Assembly (NCBI GenBank): GCA_900546615.1
Contig: URDJ01000004.1
Location: 23,613-87,612, forward strand
Direction of reading: 5' to 3'
DNA length: 64,000 bases
From: an uncultured Eubacteriales bacterium
Lineage (GTDB): Bacteria; Bacillota; Clostridia; Oscillospirales; Oscillospiraceae
The first letter of the stretch is position 1. Each line of letters opens with the position of its first letter. The translations under genes were made by a program, and so were the position numbers. The notes under the pieces are model-generated. The model saw nothing but the letters and a program-made list of their open reading frames with translations, did not search any database and was not told where the DNA came from. Of the stretch, positions 9,012 to 20,400 are shown piece by piece.

Positions 9012-11699
9012 ATGCGAAAAACCCTGATTATCGCGGCGGCACTTCTGCTTGTCGCCGCGATTTCTGCCTGCGGGGCGGTTCAGCCCGAGGTGACCGTTCA
9101 GAAAGAACTACAGCTCTATGGTCTGCCGTCGGACGGCCTCGCTCACGAGCCTTACGGCTGGGACAACCTGTACGGCAGCAAGGAAGTGCCCGAGAAATGG
9201 TGGCAGAGAAGCCCAAGGGACCCCAAAGCCGGCGAAGAAGTGGAGATAAACGTATCCGTCGGGATATCCTTGAAGGACAAGGATATCTGGCTTGAGTGGT
9301 CTCTGAACGGAGAGCTCATGGAGCCTGTAAAATGCAGCCACAGGGCGAACGTCAGCGTTGACGGCGTGGAAAGGCTGCGCTGCATAGGCGAGCTCGGCAG
9401 CTTTGAGACCGGAGACAGGGTCGAATACACAGTCTGCGCCGGGACGAATGGAGAAGCGGAAAAACAGCTCGGGATATTTGAGTTTTCAATTTCCGAGTGG
9501 CAGACGTTTATCCCCGAAAGTATACACGCTGATGAAAGCAGTCTGGTCATTTTCGGCTCGGCCGGAGGCGTGGAAGCCGCGGCCAGGGCGGAGCTGTCGG
9601 ACGGCGTGCTTTCGCTCACGGTGGAAGACGGCGCTGAAAAGTCGGGTTTGGAGGAAGCCGGAGAGCTGTCTTTGACAAGCGGCGGACTTGAGGCCGAATT
9701 TGCAGAGGACAGCTGCTCTTTCTCCGCAACGCTCGACGGGCGTGAGCTTTTGAGCATGTGCGAGGGCCTGGAATTGCTGACCGACGGTGAAAGCGTCAGT
9801 GGAGTGAGACTCAGCCTCTCTGCCGTAGATGACGATGCGTTCTATGGGTTCGGCATGAGGTACGATTCGCTATACCAGCGCGGCAAGACCGTGGACATCT
9901 ACTGCGTCAACTGGTATACACAGCAGCAGGGCGAATCCTATACGCCCGTGCCGTTCTACTTTGTGCCGGATAAGTACGGGCTCTTTGTGGACAGCACCTG
10001 TTATTCGCGCTTCGCCATGTGTTCTGAGCGTGAAGACGCCTGCGTTGTGGAGGTGTATACCGAGGACGGCGATGAGCTTTCAGTGCCGTTTTACTTTATA
10101 ACAGGGGATAATGCCGACATTCTGTCCAAATACTCGGAGCTGGCCGGGAAGGCGGAACTGCCGCCCGCCTGGGCTTTTGGCCCGTGGATATCCGCCAACG
10201 AGTGGAACAGGCAATCCGAGATAATGGAGCAGCTGGACGCCACTCTGGAAAATCAGATATCCACCAGCGTAATAGTTATCGAAGCTTGGAGCGACGAGGA
10301 GACCTTCTACATCTGGAACGACGCGGAGTATGAGCCGAATGACGGCTCGGGGGCCTTCAGCTTGGACGATTTTACGTTCTCGGGCAGATGGCCTGACCCC
10401 GCAGGTATGATCGACGAGCTGCACGAGAACGGGATAAAGGTTCTGCTGTGGCAGATACCGGTGCTCAAATACTCGACGACTGCTCCGGTACAGTCCATGC
10501 GAGACCAGTTTTATGCCGAGGATATGGGTTATGTGTTCAGCCGGGAGGGCGGTTCGACCTACCGTATGCCGTCCGGGACATGGTTCGGCAGCAGCCTTTT
10601 GGTGGACTTCACGAATCCGGAAGCGGCGAGCTGGTTTTTGGAAAAGCGGAGATACCTAATTGACGAGCTGGGCATAGACGGATTCAAGACCGACGGCGGC
10701 GAGTTCGTCTGGGGAAGTGATGTCGTGGCCTCGAACGGCCTCTCGGGCCGCAGCCTCAGAAACGCATATCCCGATGCCTATGCGCAGGCGTACTATGACT
10801 TCATAAATGCTGACGGGCAGGAGCGGGTGACCTTCAGCCGGGCAGGTGGCAGTTCCATGCAGACGCACCCCCTGTGCTGGATAGGAGACCAGCTGTCAGA
10901 TGAAAAGGCCTTCAAATCGGCAATAATCGCCGCCCAGAGCGCCTCAATGTCCGGCATCCCCTTCGTGGCTTGGGACATCGCGGGTTTCAGCGGAGACGTG
11001 CCGACTACGGAGCTATATTGCCGCAGCGTAGCCCAGGCGGCCTTTTCCCCGGTGATGCAGCTGCACTCGGAGACCAGCGGAGACCCCAGCCCCAGTGTGG
11101 CCCGCACGCCATGGAACATGGCCGAGCGCAAGGGCAGCGATACCTGCCTTGAGGTGTACAAATACTACGCAAACCTCAGAATGAACCTTTTGCCGTATAT
11201 CTACTCCGAGGCGGCATATTCAAGCGAGAGCGGTGAGCCGCTCATGCGGAGCATGGCCTATGAGTTCCCAGAGGACAGCGCGGCGGCGGAGTATGAGTAC
11301 CAGTATATGTTGGGCCGCAGCCTGCTCGTCGCCCCGGTGACGGAGATATCGAGCGGCCGGGTAGAGGTGTATCTCCCTGAAGGGGAGTGGTACGGCTTCT
11401 TTGACGGGGAACGCTATGAGCCGGGAATACATATTTTCGAATGTGAATTAAACGAGATACCGGTGTTTGTCCGCGGCGGGGCCGTGATACCCCTGAATAC
11501 TGCGAACGGGGAACTCGGGAGCTATGTGGGAAATGGCACTGAGGACTATTTGGAGCTGGAGTTCTGGTCCTATTCGGAAAAATCGGAATATGATTGGTTT
11601 GATTACGTTTCGGGAGAGCGCTATACATTGAAGTTCACGGATGAAGGCACGAAGCCGGCTGTTCCATATAAATATGAGGCGCGTTGTTTTACCGGTTGA
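9012..11699 (+). CDS. GH31 glycoside hydrolase, lipoprotein
   Basis: An 895-residue enzyme of glycoside hydrolase family 31 (alpha-glucosidase, alpha-xylosidase and relatives). The lipobox AISAC at residues 16-20 follows a short hydrophobic run, so it should be tethered to the outer face of the membrane. Residues about 30-165 form an N-terminal beta domain shared with the broken gene at 14152. The catalytic barrel contains the predicted nucleophile Asp561 in DGFKTDGGEF and the likely acid/base Asp626 in WIGDQ, both in the positions expected of the family. DUF5110-like beta domains end the protein. It would trim oligosaccharides at the cell surface before uptake. The exact substrate is not readable. 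Confidence 0.88.
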   Translation: MRKTLIIAAALLLVAAISACGAVQPEVTVQKELQLYGLPSDGLAHEPYGWDNLYGSKEVPEKWWQRSPRDPKAGEEVEINVSVGISLKDKDIWLEWSLNGELMEPVKCSHRANVSVDGVERLRCIGELGSFETGDRVEYTVCAGTNGEAEKQLGIFEFSISEWQTFIPESIHADESSLVIFGSAGGVEAAARAELSDGVLSLTVEDGAEKSGLEEAGELSLTSGGLEAEFAEDSCSFSATLDGRELLSMCEGLELLTDGESVSGVRLSLSAVDDDAFYGFGMRYDSLYQRGKTVDIYCVNWYTQQQGESYTPVPFYFVPDKYGLFVDSTCYSRFAMCSEREDACVVEVYTEDGDELSVPFYFITGDNADILSKYSELAGKAELPPAWAFGPWISANEWNRQSEIMEQLDATLENQISTSVIVIEAWSDEETFYIWNDAEYEPNDGSGAFSLDDFTFSGRWPDPAGMIDELHENGIKVLLWQIPVLKYSTTAPVQSMRDQFYAEDMGYVFSREGGSTYRMPSGTWFGSSLLVDFTNPEAASWFLEKRRYLIDELGIDGFKTDGGEFVWGSDVVASNGLSGRSLRNAYPDAYAQAYYDFINADGQERVTFSRAGGSSMQTHPLCWIGDQLSDEKAFKSAIIAAQSASMSGIPFVAWDIAGFSGDVPTTELYCRSVAQAAFSPVMQLHSETSGDPSPSVARTPWNMAERKGSDTCLEVYKYYANLRMNLLPYIYSEAAYSSESGEPLMRSMAYEFPEDSAAAEYEYQYMLGRSLLVAPVTEISSGRVEVYLPEGEWYGFFDGERYEPGIHIFECELNEIPVFVRGGAVIPLNTANGELGSYVGNGTEDYLELEFWSYSEKSEYDWFDYVSGERYTLKFTDEGTKPAVPYKYEARCFTG

Positions 11700-11725
11700 G
11701 CCGGTGCGCCGGAACGGAGAAATAT

Positions 11726-14137
11726 ATGCTGTATGACTACCTTGTTCCGAAGCTCAGGCCGTTTGCACGGAAAGAAAACATGGTGACTCGCGGCGGGCTC
11801 AGGCTCACCGTGTTGGCAGACAGACTGTTTAGAATTGAGACAGTGCCGAGCGGTGGGTTCGTTGACGAGGCCAGCCAGCTCGTATGGTACAGAGACGGCT
11901 GCCCAGTACAGTTCAGTCTGAAAGAAGATCGCGGCGTGCTCCGGCTCGATACCGGCGCCGTACAGCTGTGCATTCCTACTGACAGGCCACTTGAAGGATA
12001 TGTGTCCTTCCCGGATGGCAGAGAGGCCGGACTCGACAACGTCGGGAATCTTCTTGGTACTTTCAGAACCCTGGATACGACTGATGGTAAGCATTTGAGG
12101 ATATTGCCGGATGTAAACATTTACGACAAGGAACACATTCCCCTTGGCCTGGGAGTGTGCTCTGAAAGCGGTGCCGCGGTGCTGGATGACTCGGACAGTC
12201 TCCTGCTCATGCCCAACGGAAAACTGGAGCCGCGCCCAAATGGTACCTGTGATCTCTACGTCTTCGCCTACGGTCACGACTACGCCGGGGCGGTTCGGGC
12301 GCTGTATGAGATAAGCGGTTATCCGCCCGCCATACCGCGCTGGGCACTCGGCAACTGGTGGAGCCGTTATTGGCCTTATACTCAGGACGAGTACCTTGAA
12401 CTCATGGAGCGGTTTGATGACGAGGGTATACCAATATCCGTCGCGGTCATTGACATGGACTGGCATTACGTCGATATCGACAGGCAGTTCGGCATCAGTG
12501 AAAAGGGACTGGATGGCGAGGAATACGGGGGAACGGAAGGCTGGACGGGATATACCTGGAACGAGAGCCTGTTTCCGGATCACGTTGCGTTCCTTAAGAA
12601 ATTGCATGAGCAGGGCAGGAGGACAAGCCTGAATCTGCACCCGGCCCTTGGCCTGCGCTGGTTTGAAAAGCGCTATGTGGATATGGCGCGGTATGTGGGC
12701 CTCGACCCGGAGACTAAGCGGCACATACCCTTCGCCATACATGACGAGAACTTTGTTGCAGGCTATTTCGATGCTGTCCACCATCCGCTTGAGGATGAGG
12801 GAGTCGACTTCTGGTGGATAGACTGGCAGCAGGGGAACAGGACCGCGCAGAAGGGACTCGACCCGCTCTGGGCGCTGAACCATTATCATTGGCTTGACAA
12901 CGAGCACAGGACCGGCGATGGCCTTATCCTTTCGCGCTACTGCGGCCCCGGCGCACACAGATACCCCGTGGGTTTCAGCGGCGACACGCTCATGAACTGG
13001 GAGTTTCTGCGCTATATGCCATATTTCACGTCAACTTCCGCTAACATCGGCTTTGGCTGGTGGAGCCACGATATTGGAGGACATTACCATGGTGAACGCG
13101 ACGATGAGTTGTACCTCCGCTGGCTGCAATTTGGCGTGTTCAGCCCGATAAACCGCATTCACTGCTGCCCGGCGCCAACGGTGTCGAAGGAGCCTTGGAC
13201 CCTTCCATCGGGCGCAAGGGAAATCGCCGCCAAGTGGTTCAGATTGAGGCACATGCTGATACCATATATCTATACTTACGCCTGTCTGGGAAAGCTGAAG
13301 GGTAAGCAGCTGATAAGCCCGATGTATCATCAGTGGCCTGAGGAGCCGGAGGCGTATGAAGCAGATGGACAGTATATGTTTGGTGAAAGTCTCTTAGTTG
13401 CTCCAATTACAGAGCACTCAGAGGATCTTGGCATGGGCGAGGCGGATGTCTGGCTGCCGGAGGGCCGGTGGACGGATATCTTCACGGGTTTGGTCTACGA
13501 CGGCGGGCGGAAATTGCATATGCTTCGGGATATGGGCAGCATACCTGCCCTTGCAAAAGCCGGAACTGTGCTTGCGCTCGACGCTGAGCCCGACAGCCGC
13601 TGCACGGAGCCTGAGAAACTGCTCGTGCGCGTTTTCCTTGGAAACGGGACATTCCAGCTGTATGAGGGCAGCCCCAATGAGCCGTCCGTGACGGTTTTCA
13701 CTCAGAGCATGGAGGAAGATGGCAGACTCAGTCTGGAGATATCCATGCCGCCGGGGAAGTGGGATACCGGACGCAGCTTTGAACTGAGGTTCGAGGGGAT
13801 ATTCTCCGGGGAACTTATAATGCACGTTTGGGGGGAGCGGCGCCCAGTAAAAACTCGCCGCTGCGGAGGACTGAGAGCGGAGTTCGCACTCCATTCGGGA
13901 GAAAATGCAGCATTGGAGCTTCACTGGATGCCGGAGACGCCGAGAGAGCGTTTAGAGCGTGAGCTCCTGCAGCTCCTGATCAGACTGCCGCAGGACAACA
14001 TGTATAAGGAAAAGGAGTGGGAGCGGCTTAAAACGATGACAAAAACTGAGATAATGAGGTATGTGCAGAAACTTGATTTCCCCGTGGCAGGAATAAAAAT
14101 GCTTGAAGAGCTGTTGTTTGCCGAAGTTACGACATAG
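11726..14137 (+). CDS. GH31 glycoside hydrolase, cytoplasmic
   Basis: An 803-residue GH31 enzyme without a signal peptide; the ATG at 11726 follows GGAACGGAG. Its catalytic motifs are VAVIDMDWHYVDID, the predicted nucleophile Asp366 in WWIDWQQG and the predicted acid/base Asp420 in FSGDTLMNW. The C-terminal part has a DUF5110-like beta domain and, at the end, a helical extension rich in Glu/Arg/Leu (about residues 740-803) that is unusual for the family. It lies 26 bases after the lipoprotein GH31 and probably hydrolyses the imported oligosaccharide inside the cell. The nucleophile region differs from that of the neighbouring GH31 genes, so it likely has a different linkage preference. Confidence 0.87.
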   Translation: MLYDYLVPKLRPFARKENMVTRGGLRLTVLADRLFRIETVPSGGFVDEASQLVWYRDGCPVQFSLKEDRGVLRLDTGAVQLCIPTDRPLEGYVSFPDGREAGLDNVGNLLGTFRTLDTTDGKHLRILPDVNIYDKEHIPLGLGVCSESGAAVLDDSDSLLLMPNGKLEPRPNGTCDLYVFAYGHDYAGAVRALYEISGYPPAIPRWALGNWWSRYWPYTQDEYLELMERFDDEGIPISVAVIDMDWHYVDIDRQFGISEKGLDGEEYGGTEGWTGYTWNESLFPDHVAFLKKLHEQGRRTSLNLHPALGLRWFEKRYVDMARYVGLDPETKRHIPFAIHDENFVAGYFDAVHHPLEDEGVDFWWIDWQQGNRTAQKGLDPLWALNHYHWLDNEHRTGDGLILSRYCGPGAHRYPVGFSGDTLMNWEFLRYMPYFTSTSANIGFGWWSHDIGGHYHGERDDELYLRWLQFGVFSPINRIHCCPAPTVSKEPWTLPSGAREIAAKWFRLRHMLIPYIYTYACLGKLKGKQLISPMYHQWPEEPEAYEADGQYMFGESLLVAPITEHSEDLGMGEADVWLPEGRWTDIFTGLVYDGGRKLHMLRDMGSIPALAKAGTVLALDAEPDSRCTEPEKLLVRVFLGNGTFQLYEGSPNEPSVTVFTQSMEEDGRLSLEISMPPGKWDTGRSFELRFEGIFSGELIMHVWGERRPVKTRRCGGLRAEFALHSGENAALELHWMPETPRERLERELLQLLIRLPQDNMYKEKEWERLKTMTKTEIMRYVQKLDFPVAGIKMLEELLFAEVTT

Positions 14138-14151
14138 CAGGGAAGGTAGCT

Positions 14152-17100
14152 ATGAGAAAAAAGTACTATAAGGCGGATACTGGCAGTCATTGTCGCTGTG
14201 CTCATGATGCAGGGCAGTATTTGTGCTTTGGCGCTGGACGGCGTATACCATGAGCCCACCGGCTGGGATGACCTGTATGGCGGGAACGAAGTTACCAGTA
14301 ATGATTGCGAGCGTTATCCCCGTGATCCTGTGGCCGGTGATAATGTTTACATCAAAATCAAAACCTGGCCGGTGGAGCCGGGAGACGCCGTTTGGGTGAC
14401 CTGGTCAAAAAATGGCGTTGAGCAGCAAGCCGTCAACGCGGAGTGGAAATACAATGACGGAAACGACACGCATTGGGAAGCTAATCTGGGTTCGTTTGCC
14501 AAGGGGGACGAGATTACATACTCGGTTCACGCCAACCAAAACGGAGCCAACGAAAAGGTGGAAGGGCCCTGGACATTCATTGTAACAGACTGGGATTATG
14601 TGACAAACGTGACGTCGGTAAACGACTATAACGGACGTGTTGAGCTGGAATGCGCGTCGACTGCTTCCGCAATTTCTCCTAAGCTCAGCATATCCTTCCC
14701 AACAGAGGGCTGCTTCAGGCTCCAGTTCGAGCCGTTTGGAAGCACGTCTTTCGCCACCGGGCTGACCGATTATACTGTAGACACCTCATCCACGGACTAT
14801 CTCTGGATCAATGGCCCCGGGATAAAGCTGAAGGTGTTTAAAAATCCCTACAAGCTGGAGGTATATGATTCGCAGGGCACGCTGCTGACGAAGGAAAGCG
14901 ATAGAAACTCGTATAGAAGTCTTGCTTTCAGAGGCAACGGAACGGACTTTATAAATGCCGTTGAGGAGAACCTGTATACTCCGAGCAACGAATCTTTTTC
15001 CGGTTTCGGTATGCGTTATGACACTCTGGATCAGAGAGGCAACAATGTCGATATCTATACGGTCAACTGGTATTTGAATCAGGGGAACAAGACGTATCTG
15101 CCGATACCGTTCTACATAAGCAACATGGGTTACGGCACATACCTGAATACCACGTACTATACGCAGTACAGGCTGGCCAGTGATGATCCGTCTCGTGCCA
15201 CGATAAGGGCAACGGCCGGCGGGACCAAGAATACAGGAATGGACCTGTTTTTCTTTGAAGGCACCCCGAATGAGATATCGCAGAGATATGCTGACATATG
15301 CGGCACGCCTGAATTGCCGCCGGTGTGGGCATTCGGCCCCTGAATATCTGCAAACGAGTGGAACAAGCAGTCTGAAGTGGAGGAGCAGCTTGCCCAGACA
15401 AAGCTGTACGATATTCCGACAACTGCGATGGTGATAGAGGCATGGGCGGACGAAGAGACTTTCTACATCTGGGGCGACGCCACGTATACTCCCCAGAGTG
15501 CCACCTGGGTGCCTGAGCAGTCGGATTTCACATTTGGCGGAAGATGGCCTGATCCGGCGGGGATGATAGAGGAACTGCACGAGAACAACATTAAGGTGCT
15601 GTTGTGGCAGCTTCCTGTCATTAAGTCCTCCTCGAATCCCCCGCAGCAGCTCTCGACAGACGAGGCCTATGCCATCAGCGAGGGCTATGTACTTGATGAC
15701 GGCAGCGGAAGCCCCTACCGCAACAAGGGCGGTTGGTACGGAAATGCGGTTATGCCGGACTTTTCAAACGCAGAGGCCGTCGATTGGTGGTTCTCAAAGC
15801 GAGAGTACCTGATGACGGAAATGGGCGTTGACGGCTTCAAGTGCGACGGCGGAGAATTTGTCTGGGGAAGAAATATCACGGCCTCGGACGGCACAAAGGG
15901 TGATGAACTGAGAAACCTCTATCCCGATCTCTATGTACAGGAATACTACGATTTCGTAAAAGCAAACAACACTGACGGAGTAGTGTTCTTCCGTGCAGGC
16001 GGGGTTGGCGCAGGACAGCATCCGATCGCCTGGACTGGCGACCAGACTTCGACGTTCAGCGCATACCGCGATGCGATGAGGGCGACCATGAACGCGTCGA
16101 TGTCCGGTGTCCCGTTTGTAACGTGGGACCTTGCCGGGTTCAGCGGCGAGATACCGAGCACGGAGCTTTATAAGCGCAGCGTAACTCAGGCGGCCTTTTC
16201 GCCTATCATGCAGCTCCACTCGGAGTGGGGCGGTGATCCGTCGCCGAGTGTGGCCCGGACGCCCTGGAATATGTACGCTCGCACCGGAGACATAGATTGT
16301 ATTAATGTCTATCGCCTCTTTGCAAATTACCGCATGAGCCTCATCCCTTACCTGTACAATCAGGCAAAATATACAATTGCGACCGGAGTGCCGATGATGC
16401 GCTCCATGGCCTATGAGTTCCCCGACGACGACTATGCCGCCGATATGGAGTTCCAGTACATGCTCGGCGAAAATCTGCTTGTCGCGCCTGTTGAGAACGA
16501 GGGCCAGACCAGCAAGCTCATCTATCTGCCGGAAGGCGAGTGGATAGACCTGTTCTGGGGCGCGAAAAGGCCGGGTGGCAGCTTTATCACTTATAATGCC
16601 GACGTTGACGAATTGCCGGTGTTTGTAAAGTCCGGCTCGGTAATTCCGATGAATCTGAATGCCGACTACGACTTCGGCGGCAGCGTTGGAAACAGCACCG
16701 ACAGCTATATCAATTTCACCTTCAGGATCTACCCCAACGGATATCTGGCATATGACTACTACGACTACGTAGGCCAGGCTCAGACTCAGCTTATAGTTGA
16801 CGAGGACTTTGACAACGGGACTATATCACTTCAGGTGCCGGCAATGACGAGCGGGCGTTCTCTGCAGATTTTCGCAGATAAGCCGGGCCAGGTGAAGGTG
16901 GACGGCAGCGCGATTCAGGAGTATACCGCATTCGATAGCTTCAAGACTTGCGCGTCCGGTTGGTACTATGATGCCGAGCAGCATCTCATCTATGTGAGAC
17001 TCGGCAGCTCGTCGGCTTCCACAGCCGTTGAGATCAGCGGAGTGAAGAGCGCTCCGTACGAGGCCGAATTTGCAGAGCGCACCGAAGTAACTGTCAACAC

Positions 17101-17431
17101 GAATCATACCGGCTTCGAGGGCACTGGCTTTGTCGACGGTTTCGCAGAAGCTGGTGACAGCGTTGAGTTCGACGTTTGGGTTCCCACAGCGGGAAGCTAT
17201 ACCCTCGGCATTAGGTATTCGGCGGGGACTGAGGCTGCTTCAAGAGACGTGCGCATCAACGGCGCGGAGACAACGCTCCAGGTGCAAATGCCCAAAACCC
17301 AGGATTGGGATAGCTGGAATATCAGCACCGCAACAGTCACACTCTCAGCCGGTGCCAATACGGTCAAAATTGAATATGGTTCCGGCAGCAGTGCGGGAAT
17401 AAATCTGGACAATATCAGGATATACAGTTGA
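14152..17431 (+). pseudogene. Broken secreted GH31 with C-terminal CBM35/CBM6-like module
   Basis: A paralogue of the lipoprotein GH31 at 9012, from the shared N-terminal domain (HEPTGWDDLYGG) to the barrel motifs DGFKCDGGEF and WTGDQ, plus a C-terminal binding module (YEAEFAERTEV to NLDNIRIYS, about 17058-17428). Two lesions break it. First, the ATG at 14152 leads through a run of six A (14157-14162) into the wrong frame; with five A it would read MRKSTIRRILAVIVAVLMMQ, a good signal peptide, joined to the long frame. Second, an in-frame TGA at 15341-15343 falls exactly where the paralogue has Trp in GPWISANEW, a TGG-to-TGA change. The two open parts are 14198-15343 and 15377-17431. Recent inactivation is the simplest reading; assembly error is possible. 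Confidence 0.75.
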
Positions 17432-17467
17432 TCCACGGTTCGTTGACTATGAAAGGAGGTAGTTCTT

Positions 17468-20400
17468 GTGAATACTGGTAGCTGCCGCAGGCAAATAATG
17501 CGCGGCGGGCTGGCGGTGATGCTGGCAGCATTAATACTGCTTACAAGTATTTTTGCTCTTGTTGTCCCTGCAAGCGCCAGCGTCGAATCGCTTGGAAACG
17601 TGATAAACGCAACTGTATCTGGAAGCACAGTGACTCTCACCATCGACAATGGCTCTGAACCTTCGGACGATATACTTGAGATACAGGTCTGTGAATCAGA
17701 TATTTTGAAGGTCAATTACAGACCCGACGGTGTTGCCTCCAGTGCCTCGACGCCTATAATCGATCCCGAGCTCAGCTGGCAGACGGTGAGCGCTCAGATC
17801 GACGTGTCAGGCGACCCGATAACGATAAGCACCGGAGACATGCAGATATCTATCAGCCGCAACCCGTGCCGGATGACCGTCAAAAACGGAGATGGGGAGA
17901 CGCTTTTCTGGGAGCCTGACACCGGCGGCGTGTTTCACGACGGCGTGCGTTTTGTGCGCAGCGGCGGACAAAATATGTACGGCCTGAGCAGCTATGCCTG
18001 CTTCGAGGGCAATGGGGAGCTGCTCAGGAACAACACCACCAAGGAGATCATGGCCGGGCAGCAGGGCAATTCCGGCGGCCCGTTCGTGTGGTCGACCGCC
18101 GGTTACGGCATCCTGGTGGACTCTGACGGTGGATACTCCGTGCTCGAGAGCAGCAGCAACAAACTGGAGTTCTACTATGGCGACACCACTACGGCGACAA
18201 GAAGGTATTTCAAGGACAATGTGGAATACTACATCATGTTCGGCGAGCCTGAGGATATTATGGAGAACTATTCCCATATCACCGGCGAGTCGCCCATGCT
18301 GCCCGAATGGTCGCTTGGCTTTTCGAACTACGAATGGGGAATAAACCAGTCGGAGTTGTATGAGATGATAGAGCTGTATCGGGCCAAGGATATTCCGATA
18401 GACAGCTACGGCATCGACTATGACTGGAAGCAGTATGGCAACGACAACTACGGTGAATTTGCCTGGAATACGGTGAATTTCCCGGATGCGGCAACGACTG
18501 CGCTCAAGACTGCCATGCTCAATGAGGGTATAAAGCTCATCGGCATAACCAAACCGAGAATAGTGACCAAACTGAGCGACGGCAGCGTGACGCAGCAGGG
18601 CTCGGACGCGGAAACCGGAGGTTACTTCTATCCCGGACACGCCGAGTATACTGACTATTTCTACCCCGTGACCGTGCGCAGCATAGACCCGTACAGTGCC
18701 AGCTGCCGAGAGTGGTGGTGGGAGCATTCAGAGGATGCCTTTGACAAGGGCATAGTCGGATGGTGGAATGACGAGACGGATACCGTAGCCTCGGGTTCGG
18801 CAAATTACTGGTTCGGAAATTACACCACCCTGCATCTGTCTCAGGCGATTTATGAGGGACAGAGAGAGTATACCAACGACAATGTACGCGTCTGGCAGAC
18901 AGCCCGCAATTACTATCCGGGCACTCAGAGATATGCTACGACGATCTGGTCTGGAGATGTCGGAACTCAGTTTGCCATTGACGAGAATATCTGGTGGACA
19001 AACGGACTCAACGACCAGAAGGCAATCATGCTGTCGACGATAAACAACGGGCAGATGAAGTGGGGCTCAGACGGAGGAGGCTTTAACCAGAATACAGGCA
19101 CTATCGAGAACCCCAGCCCTGAGCTTTACACACGCTGGCTCCAGCTCGCGGCATTCTCTCCGGTCTTCAGAGTGCACGGCAATTTCAATCACCAGCGGCA
19201 GCCATGGTATTACGGCTCGACCGCCGAAGAAAACGCAAAGGCTGTCATCCAGCTGCGGTACAGCATGATGCCATACATATACTCTTACGAGTATAAAGCT
19301 CTTGAAAAAGGCGTCGGGCTTGTAAAGCCCCTGCTGTTTGACTATCCCGACGACCCCAATGTGGCAAATTACAGCGACGCATGGATGTTTGGCGACTGGC
19401 TGCTCGTGTCGCCGGTAACTGAAAGATATGAAACAACGAAGTGGATATACCTGCCCGCAGGAACCTGGATAGACTATTTTACCGGGCTCGAATACCAGGG
19501 CGGACAGTATATCGCCTACGCGGTCAACGGTGAAAGCTGGACGGATGTGCCTCTGTTTATAAAAGAAGGCGCGATCATTCCGACTCAGAAAGTTCTCGAC
19601 TATGTGGATGAAGAGAGCATAACAGAACTCGAGATCGACATTTTCCCGGATAGCGTTCAGTCGCAGTTTCTGCTCTATGACGACGACGGCTCGAGCTATG
19701 ATTACGAAGATGGCGTGTTCTTCAAGCAGAGCATCAGCGCCAGGGATAACGGCACGAGCGGGATAACGGTTTCGCTCGGTTCCGCTGAAGGTACGTATGA
19801 TTCGAGCTATGCCTCATATATCCTGAAACTGCACGGTTCCGCGGCATCGTCCGTGACCTCGGGAGGAAGCGGACTGACAAAGTACGATAGCCTTGACGCT
19901 CTGCGCAGTGCGGCGTCGGAGGGATATGCTGTCGGAAAGGACATATACGGCGACGTGACATACGTAAAAGTCGATGCCGGCGTCTCCAGAAACATCACCG
20001 CCACGGGCTCGGTGCCTCAGAGCGCTGAGGGAATGAGATATGAGGCAGAGGATGCGTCGCTTTCCGGAGACAGCACCGACGGCATGGCCGGTTCAAACAA
20101 CAACCACACCGGTTACACCGGCACCGGCTTTGCCGACAAGTTTGAAACTGACGGCGCTGCGGTGACATTCCGTGTAAACGGCAAAACTGCCGGACAGTAC
20201 CCTGTTGATATAAGATACTCAAACGGAGGCGCCTCGGCAGCCAGCCTGAGCATTTATGTCAATGGCACTTTCATCAGGCAGGTGGACTTTGCCCAGACAA
20301 GCAGCTGGGACAGCTGGGCTACCATAACGGAGGATCTGCCGCTTGCAGCCGGAGCAAACAGCATCAAGCTGGAGTTTGACTCGGAAAGCGGCGACACAGG

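Noticed and set aside
14157-14163. A AAA AAG heptamer as a programmed -1 frameshift site
   Set aside because: A -1 shift here runs into TAA within three codons; the long frame needs a +1 shift or loss of one A, so a simple insertion fits better.
15341-15343. In-frame TGA as a selenocysteine codon, tempting given the selenium genes nearby
   Set aside because: The paralogue at 9012 has Trp (TGG) at the same place in GPWISANEW, GH31 enzymes are not selenoproteins, and I see no convincing SECIS-like hairpin just after it.
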